Below are positions 6,313 to 11,278 of a stretch of 11,278 nucleotides of DNA, piece after piece. The stretch is from a bacterium (GTDB lineage: Bacteria > CBDUZB01 > JAGLHV01), in NCBI GenBank assembly GCA_023132075.1, contig JAGLYT010000021.1, positions 1-11,278 on the forward strand, given 5' to 3'. The translations under genes and the position numbers were made by a program. Numbering within the stretch: the first letter of the stretch is position 1; each line of letters starts with the position of its first letter. The notes under the pieces were generated by a model. It did not search any database and was not told where the DNA came from. It saw nothing but the letters and a program-made list of their open reading frames with translations.

Positions 6313-9300
6313 CTAATACGGTTTCTTATATTTTGTAATTTCTTTCGGGGTAACTAACCGGTCGGTTAAACGGCACCATTCGGTAACCAGGAGTTTTAGT
6401 CTAACTGAGCAGGCAATTTTATTAAACCTGTTATCCTCAAGTGTATTGACCGCGGCAATCAAGTCATTAAGTGTTGCCTGTCCCAGTGTATAGTTTCTTT
6501 GTTCATCTTTTAAAATGGATTTTGCCAGCTTGATACGTTCCTGGGCATTATTTATAAGATTTTTGGTTTTTTCTATTTGGTCATAGAGGTTAAGTAAATC
6601 AGTATAAAGGTGGATATGTTTGTTTTTGGAAGACAATACTGCTTTCTTGCGATTGACCTTAGATATTTCATATGCCGCTTTTTCCTGTGTAGCTTTGTAG
6701 GGAAATTCAAGAGAAATCATAGTATAGGCAAAGCTGTCTTCATCGGTTATCCTGTATCCGGAACCATCCCGGGAATATCCAAAATTTAAGGATAGAGAGG
6801 GAAGTAAAGCGTTTTTATCTTTGCTCAATTCCAGGCCTGATTTTTTTTCCAATAATCCCAATATTTCGGATGTACGGCTCTTTTCTTTAAATAGTGCGTA
6901 TTCTTTTTCAAAGGAACGGGTTAAACCTTTGTAAAATGAAGGGTTTTCTTCAGGTAAAAAGGCTGATTTATTTTTTTCTCCGATAGCCTGTTTAATCAGG
7001 TTGTGGTTTTGGTCAAAATTGTCAGCAAGGGCAATAACGCGCTCTTTTTTTGCCAGCACTTGCAGCTGTATTTTATTTACGTCAACAGCAAAAGCAATAT
7101 TACTTTTTTTGCGTTGAAGCATATTATCCAGTTGTTTGAGGCTTTCCTGATAAGAAGCTTCTGCGGTTCTTAAGTTTTCATAAGAAAAGTACCAGTTATA
7201 ATATAAGGTAATTAATCCAGCCAGATAATCTTCATAGGCTTCAACAATTTGATGATTGGCTACAGTCTCTTCAATACCGGTTATTTTTTTAAGGTACCGG
7301 TTAGTTTTTCCAAAAGCATTTTCAGCCAGAGGCTGTGAGACCAAAACCGAAAAAGAGGAACTGCTTTCTGTTGATGAAGGATTTCCGGATAAATCATAGT
7401 CAATAGAAAGATTGGTTCCGATCGCCGGGAATAATTTGTCCAGAGAGACACTATTGGTAGGGCTGGTGGTAGAATCTCCGCTAATGATGGTATCATGCTG
7501 ACTTTTCAGTGAGAATATCCAGTCTTTCACCGGGAGGGTTAAAAAACTTGTATAGGTAACGGCCAGTTTGTCAACAAGAATTTCCTGAAAGGTAATATCG
7601 TTAGTACAGGCTTTAGTAACAAATTCAGGCAAAGGCAATACCTTAGGTTGATCTGTTTCTTTAGCTTCTACTAAAACGGTACCACAAAGAATTACAAACA
7701 GAAAGGTAAGTACTTTTCCGGATTCTAATCCTTTCTGTAAGGGGATAAGCTTATGTTTTACATCCCTTACGAAACCATATAAACTGGGAATTAATAACAG
7801 GGTTATAAAAGTACTGAATAAAAGCCCCCAGGACATAGCCAGCATCATATCCGCCAGCATTGCATCATATCCTGCTATACCGTATGCTGTGGGAAACAAT
7901 CCGGCTACTGTGGTCAGGGTAGTAAGAATGACCGCCCTGAGCCTGGTTTTAGCAATGTTGGCAATTTGTTTATTGGATAATTCTCTATGTTGTCCCCGGT
8001 CATATTCCTTGTCCAGTTTAACCAGCATAATAATAGAATCATTTACCACGACGCCGGCAAGGCCCAGGGCCCCTATGGCTGCAAAGTAGCCGACTAAAGT
8101 AATTCCGTGTGCCCAGAAAGCAAAAATTATACCCACCATTCCAAAAGGGATGGAAACCATAATCATAAGGGGTTTAACCAGTGAGTCAAATAATAAAGAA
8201 AGAACGACATAAATGAGAAAAAGTACCATAAAAATGGCTATTTTAAAGTAGTTTTGCGATTCCCGTGTTTCTTTTACCTCTCCTTCAAAGAAAATACCTG
8301 CAGTCGGATATTGGGAAATTATTTGCGGAATGATATTTTCTTCAAAATGCTCGGCAATTTCAACAGGGGTCAGATTAGTATTTTCACTTAAATCAGCATC
8401 AATAGTAGTGGTTCGTGTATAATTTTTACGTGAAATACTGTTTGGGGAAATAATTTTTTTAATGTCAACGATATTTTTAAGAGGAACAAGATAATTACTT
8501 TTATTTTCTACCGGAACATTAAGCACTTTTTTTATGTTGTCTTTGGCTTCTTCAACCGCGGTCAGGCGGACTTTAATTTCCTCGTCTCCGTGAAGCACTT
8601 CATAAAGCACACTGCCTTCCAGCAGGGTTCGGAAGGTATTCTTAATGTTGTAGGGGTTAATACCCAGACGTTTGATTAGTTTTCGCTTAAGAGTTACCTT
8701 ATATTCAGGCCGTTTTAGAGGTCGATCAACCTCAATATTATCCAGAGCGGAAAAGTTCTCCATGCTTTCAATCATCAGAGCTACTACTTTTTCCCGCACT
8801 TCGTCGTCATTTTCCTGAATAATTACTTCAATAGGACTTCCGCTGGCATGGCCGAACCGGTGTTTTTGAAAATCAAGTTTGGTAAAACCGGGAATCCCGG
8901 CCATTTTTTCTTTCCATTCCCCGATAAGTTCTTTGGAAGATTTATCCCGTTTTTCTTTAGAGACAAGCTCAATGCGCATCCGCATTTTATTTTCTTCTAC
9001 AGCAGATCCGCGCCTGCTCCGGGCTATCTGTGTACGAAAACCGATAACCTCTTTGCCAATATATTCAGAAAACATTTTTTCCAGTGGTTGTACCAGCAGG
9101 GCGGTATCATAGCGTTTTGTTTCCGGGTGGGCTTCGCCGACAAGAGAGACCTGCGTAGTTTCTTCTCTGGGAAACATCACAAACTTCATTTTTGTCATAA
9201 AAATAAATCCGGCAAAAACCATCAATCCGATAAATATCAGGAAAATAAGCAGTTTAAGTTTCAATATTTTTTCCATAATTTTACCGTAAACATCTTCCAC

Positions 9301-10908
9301 AGAGTGAAACCAGTGAACTTTTTTATTCTTTAATTCCGGAATAGGTTTATTTTTTTTATAATATTTATCAATTAGAGGAAGCAGTCCCAGGGAAAATACA
9401 TTCCTGACCCAGCGAGGTACCTGAATGTTCATATGTGAAGGAAGAATAAATATGGATTCAAAAAGGCTCCCACCCAACATAAGAAATATGATAGGTGGAA
9501 TAAACTGGTTAAATTTGCCAAACCTTCCCGGAAAGAAAAACAGGGGGATAAAAGCGACACAGGTAGTAACGATGCTGGCAATAATAGGTAGAAGAACGTA
9601 GGATGTTCCTCTTACCGCTGCTTCTTGAAAATTAATGCCTTGAGATCTTAATCTGATAATATTTTCAGCAACCACGATGGCATCGTCAACAACCATACCC
9701 ATAACTATTATTACCGCTGCCAGGGTAATATTGTTAATAGTAAAACCAAAAAGCGAAGAGAAAATCATAGCAAAACAGAAGGAAAAAGGTATACCCAGGG
9801 CTACGTATACGCCTGATTTAAAATCAAGAAAAATAAAAAGCATAATCAGTATGAATATAAATCCTATGGCTCCGTTAATTTGAACTATGGAAAGCCGGTT
9901 ACGCACAGTTATTGACTCATCATCTAAAGGGGCTATTTTTATATCACTGTTTTTAAGGGTACTGTTTGCGAAACTTTTTATTTTTTTATTAACCACATCG
10001 ACACTTTCTAAAATACCATAAGAACTGCTTTTTACAACATTGAGGATAATCCCTTCATGTCCGTTGATTTTAAGAATATTTTTATTTTTTTCATAAGCAT
10101 AGCCAACATCGGCAAGCTGGTTAAGTCTTATTGTCTGGCCCTCAAATCCACCTTCAATAACAAGTTGACTAAGTTTTTCGGGGTCGTCCAGTTCTGCGGT
10201 AAGGGTTACTTTTGATTCTTCTTTATCTTCAATACTGCCTGCCGGCTGTCGCACATTGTTGTTTTGAATTTCCTGCCGTACCTTATTAAAGGAAATGTTA
10301 TAATGCATAAGTTTTTCCGGATAAGCATGAATTTTAATTTCTTCATTAAGATATCCGCTTCTTCGTACTTCGCATACCTGGGGAAGTGCTAACAGTTGGT
10401 TTTCCAATACCCTGACATAACGTTGCAGCTTTTTTCTTTGGTCATAATCTAAGAGATGTTGGGTGGTATCAAACAGGGCAATGTCTATGATTGCTTTTTT
10501 GGAGGTTTTAAATTCTCTAATGCGAGGTTCATCTATCACTTCATCAGGAAGCCGCACATCCATTACCGCATTGCGAATTTCAATGATACACTCATCCCTG
10601 TCTGCATAATTTTGTTCCAGCTGGACAGAAATACTGGAGCTTCCTTCATTGGATGTACTGGATATTTCATCAACTCCGTCAATTCCTTTAACAGCATCTT
10701 CTATGGGTTTGGTGATGAAATGTTCTACTTCGCTGGGAGAGGCACCGGGATAGTAAGCCGATATCCTTACAAAATCAAACTCCATATTGGGCAGTTCTTC
10801 TTTAGGTGTGTGATGCCAGAAAAACACCCCGCCAATCAGTACAGTAAGCATAATAAAGTTGACTAATAAATGCTTTTCGGAACAATATTTTATAATTTTT
10901 TCCCACAT
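6313..10908 (-). CDS. RND efflux pump fused to a TolC-like outer membrane factor
   Basis: This is one uninterrupted 1531-residue frame. Residues 1-1050 form a full AcrB-type RND exporter: TM1 (about 13-31); first periplasmic loop; TM2-TM6 (about 343-490), with the proton-relay pair D408-D409 in GMVVDDAIVVAEN; TM7 (551-570); second periplasmic loop; and TM8-TM12 (886-1044). TM10 reads AGVVVNDSIIML, with N956-D957 where AcrB has its lysine region. After a basic stretch (1048-1065) comes a 15-residue hydrophobic segment (1066-1080) ending V-E-A, resembling a signal peptide with a signal peptidase I site. Residues about 1085-1531 look like a full-length outer membrane factor: long helical segments and two beta-hairpin regions (about 1160-1193 and 1370-1404), the second starting LLPSLSLNFGYSRDG. 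No ATG, GTG or TTG lies in frame near the junction. The ribosome binding site AAAGGGG (10917-10923) precedes the ATG by 8 bases. No adaptor gene adjoins. The substrate is unknown. Confidence 0.9.
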   Translation of the reverse strand: MWEKIIKYCSEKHLLVNFIMLTVLIGGVFFWHHTPKEELPNMEFDFVRISAYYPGASPSEVEHFITKPIEDAVKGIDGVDEISSTSNEGSSSISVQLEQNYADRDECIIEIRNAVMDVRLPDEVIDEPRIREFKTSKKAIIDIALFDTTQHLLDYDQRKKLQRYVRVLENQLLALPQVCEVRRSGYLNEEIKIHAYPEKLMHYNISFNKVRQEIQNNNVRQPAGSIEDKEESKVTLTAELDDPEKLSQLVIEGGFEGQTIRLNQLADVGYAYEKNKNILKINGHEGIILNVVKSSSYGILESVDVVNKKIKSFANSTLKNSDIKIAPLDDESITVRNRLSIVQINGAIGFIFILIMLFIFLDFKSGVYVALGIPFSFCFAMIFSSLFGFTINNITLAAVIIVMGMVVDDAIVVAENIIRLRSQGINFQEAAVRGTSYVLLPIIASIVTTCVAFIPLFFFPGRFGKFNQFIPPIIFLMLGGSLFESIFILPSHMNIQVPRWVRNVFSLGLLPLIDKYYKKNKPIPELKNKKVHWFHSVEDVYGKIMEKILKLKLLIFLIFIGLMVFAGFIFMTKMKFVMFPREETTQVSLVGEAHPETKRYDTALLVQPLEKMFSEYIGKEVIGFRTQIARSRRGSAVEENKMRMRIELVSKEKRDKSSKELIGEWKEKMAGIPGFTKLDFQKHRFGHASGSPIEVIIQENDDEVREKVVALMIESMENFSALDNIEVDRPLKRPEYKVTLKRKLIKRLGINPYNIKNTFRTLLEGSVLYEVLHGDEEIKVRLTAVEEAKDNIKKVLNVPVENKSNYLVPLKNIVDIKKIISPNSISRKNYTRTTTIDADLSENTNLTPVEIAEHFEENIIPQIISQYPTAGIFFEGEVKETRESQNYFKIAIFMVLFLIYVVLSLLFDSLVKPLMIMVSIPFGMVGIIFAFWAHGITLVGYFAAIGALGLAGVVVNDSIIMLVKLDKEYDRGQHRELSNKQIANIAKTRLRAVILTTLTTVAGLFPTAYGIAGYDAMLADMMLAMSWGLLFSTFITLLLIPSLYGFVRDVKHKLIPLQKGLESGKVLTFLFVILCGTVLVEAKETDQPKVLPLPEFVTKACTNDITFQEILVDKLAVTYTSFLTLPVKDWIFSLKSQHDTIISGDSTTSPTNSVSLDKLFPAIGTNLSIDYDLSGNPSSTESSSSFSVLVSQPLAENAFGKTNRYLKKITGIEETVANHQIVEAYEDYLAGLITLYYNWYFSYENLRTAEASYQESLKQLDNMLQRKKSNIAFAVDVNKIQLQVLAKKERVIALADNFDQNHNLIKQAIGEKNKSAFLPEENPSFYKGLTRSFEKEYALFKEKSRTSEILGLLEKKSGLELSKDKNALLPSLSLNFGYSRDGSGYRITDEDSFAYTMISLEFPYKATQEKAAYEISKVNRKKAVLSSKNKHIHLYTDLLNLYDQIEKTKNLINNAQERIKLAKSILKDEQRNYTLGQATLNDLIAAVNTLEDNRFNKIACSVRLKLLVTEWCRLTDRLVTPKEITKYKKPY
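7663..7719 (-). other. internal signal-peptide-like segment at the RND-TolC junction
   Basis: Residues 1064-1082 of the fusion start G-K, run through a hydrophobic core and end V-E-A before K-E-T-D. In a free-standing TolC protein this would be the signal peptide. An AAAGGA a few codons upstream looks like a remnant ribosome binding site, but the start codon is missing. Because the RND C-terminus is cytoplasmic, this segment would lead the next domain into the periplasm and could be cut by signal peptidase I. Confidence 0.6.
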
Positions 10909-10950
10909 AGGCTAATCCCCTTTGGTTTTTCGGTAATTTAATTGTTTTTT

Positions 10951-10979
10951 ATTATACTGTTTTGCTAAAAAGTTTACAA
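10951..10979 (-). promoter_or_regulatory. promoter of the RND-TolC fusion gene
   Basis: TTGTAA (10974-10979), 17 bp, then a perfect TATAAT (10951-10956) on the - strand. The predicted start is near 10944, leaving a leader of about 36 nt with the ribosome binding site. Its position makes the fusion the first gene of its transcript. Confidence 0.7.
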
Positions 10980-11144
10980 GTTATAATTTACGGAAGGGAA
11001 CGTACATAAATTTGTTCTTTATGGATGTTCTTTTAACCTTATACCTTAGACAAAAAAAATTAAAAAAAGTTCCCTTAAAAAAAATATTTTGTTATATTAA
11101 TATCTTTTTGCATGCAATTCCTACTCAAAGGATTTGTTTTTTTC

Positions 11145-11228
11145 TGTCATCTTCGGGCTTGACCCTGAAATCCAGGAAAATATTATCGTCAAAAAATGGA
11201 TTCCCGATAAAAAATTTCGGGAATGACA
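11145..11228. repeat. 84 bp dispersed-type palindromic repeat (TGTCAT...ATGACA)
   Basis: The ends TGTCAT (11145-11150) and ATGACA (11223-11228) are inverted, as are inner ATCCA and TGGAT. Each side can also fold alone: CTTCGGG-CTTGA-CCCTGAA on the left and ATTCCCGA...TTCGGGAAT on the right. This resembles the GTCATxCCCG...CGGGAATGAC repeats spread through the intergenic DNA of many bacteria. Apart from it, the promoter and the pyrimidine tract, the 370 bp upstream of the RND-TolC gene holds only AT-rich sequence with no convincing gene. Confidence 0.7.
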
Positions 11229-11238
11229 CCCTCCCCAG

Positions 11239-11278
11239 TCCTTTTCCTTTTTCCTTTTTTCTTTTTCTTTTTTCTTTT
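11239..11278. repeat. polypyrimidine tract of irregular C-T(4-6) units
   Basis: The last 40 bases contain only C and T, as irregular CTTTT to CTTTTTT units reaching the window edge. It is low-complexity DNA with no assigned role. Confidence 0.6.

Noticed and set aside
7281-7496. 71-codon - strand ORF inside the TolC part, considered as evidence for a frameshift
   Set aside because: The main frame stays family-like across this region, with the first beta-hairpin and the following helix intact.
8848-9333. 161-codon ORF on the + strand
   Set aside because: It lies wholly opposite the RND coding sequence and is F/H/K-rich, as expected for an antisense shadow.
10994-11076. Inverted AAGGGAAC (10994-11001) and GTTCCCTT (11069-11076)
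   Set aside because: Only 8 bp arms about 67 bp apart upstream of the promoter; GTTCCCTT also occurs at 5048, so chance in this composition is plausible.

Overview
The window (about 11.3 kb, AT-rich) comes from a diderm (Gram-negative-type) bacterium. Evidence for two membranes is an RND efflux transporter joined to a TolC-type outer-membrane channel domain. Low GC, long AT-rich spacers, a dispersed palindromic repeat of the GTCAT...ATGAC kind and mostly single-gene units would suit an uncultivated or environmental lineage, but I cannot name the phylum from this sequence.

Left to right: (1) the 3' end of a small zinc-ribbon (zf-TFIIB type) protein on the + strand; (2) a class II Fic AMP-transferase on the - strand, flanked on both sides by copies of a roughly 300-370 bp direct repeat; (3) a P2A-type (SERCA-like) calcium ATPase on the - strand; (4) an MNT nucleotidyltransferase / HEPN pair on the - strand, a probable toxin-antitoxin module whose HEPN reading frame is broken at an A8 run; (5) a 1531-codon ORF on the - strand in which a complete RND inner-membrane pump continues without a stop, through a signal-peptide-like segment, into a complete TolC-like outer membrane factor; (6) a 370 bp upstream region with a good promoter, an 84 bp palindromic repeat and a polypyrimidine tract.

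The regulatory DNA is unusually legible. The Fic gene has a promoter (TTGACA-N17-TAAAAT) predicting a nearly leaderless mRNA. It is overlapped by six TTATCAAA/TTTGATAA half-sites whose spacings (24, 16, 14, 16, 24) make the whole 102 bp array dyad-symmetric. Four of these half-sites recur as an orphan set downstream of fic, and a decayed fragment lies upstream of the ATPase. The MNT-HEPN promoter (TTGACA-N17-TATATT) is followed by CTAAACAT/ATGTTTAG palindromes repeated every 20 bp, suggesting autoregulation by the MNT protein's own winged helix.

The strongest candidate for something undescribed is the RND-TolC fusion, which has its own promoter and no periplasmic adaptor gene beside it. Next are the Fic cassette with its symmetric operator array and flanking repeats, and the possible A-AAA-AAA slippage site in the HEPN gene.
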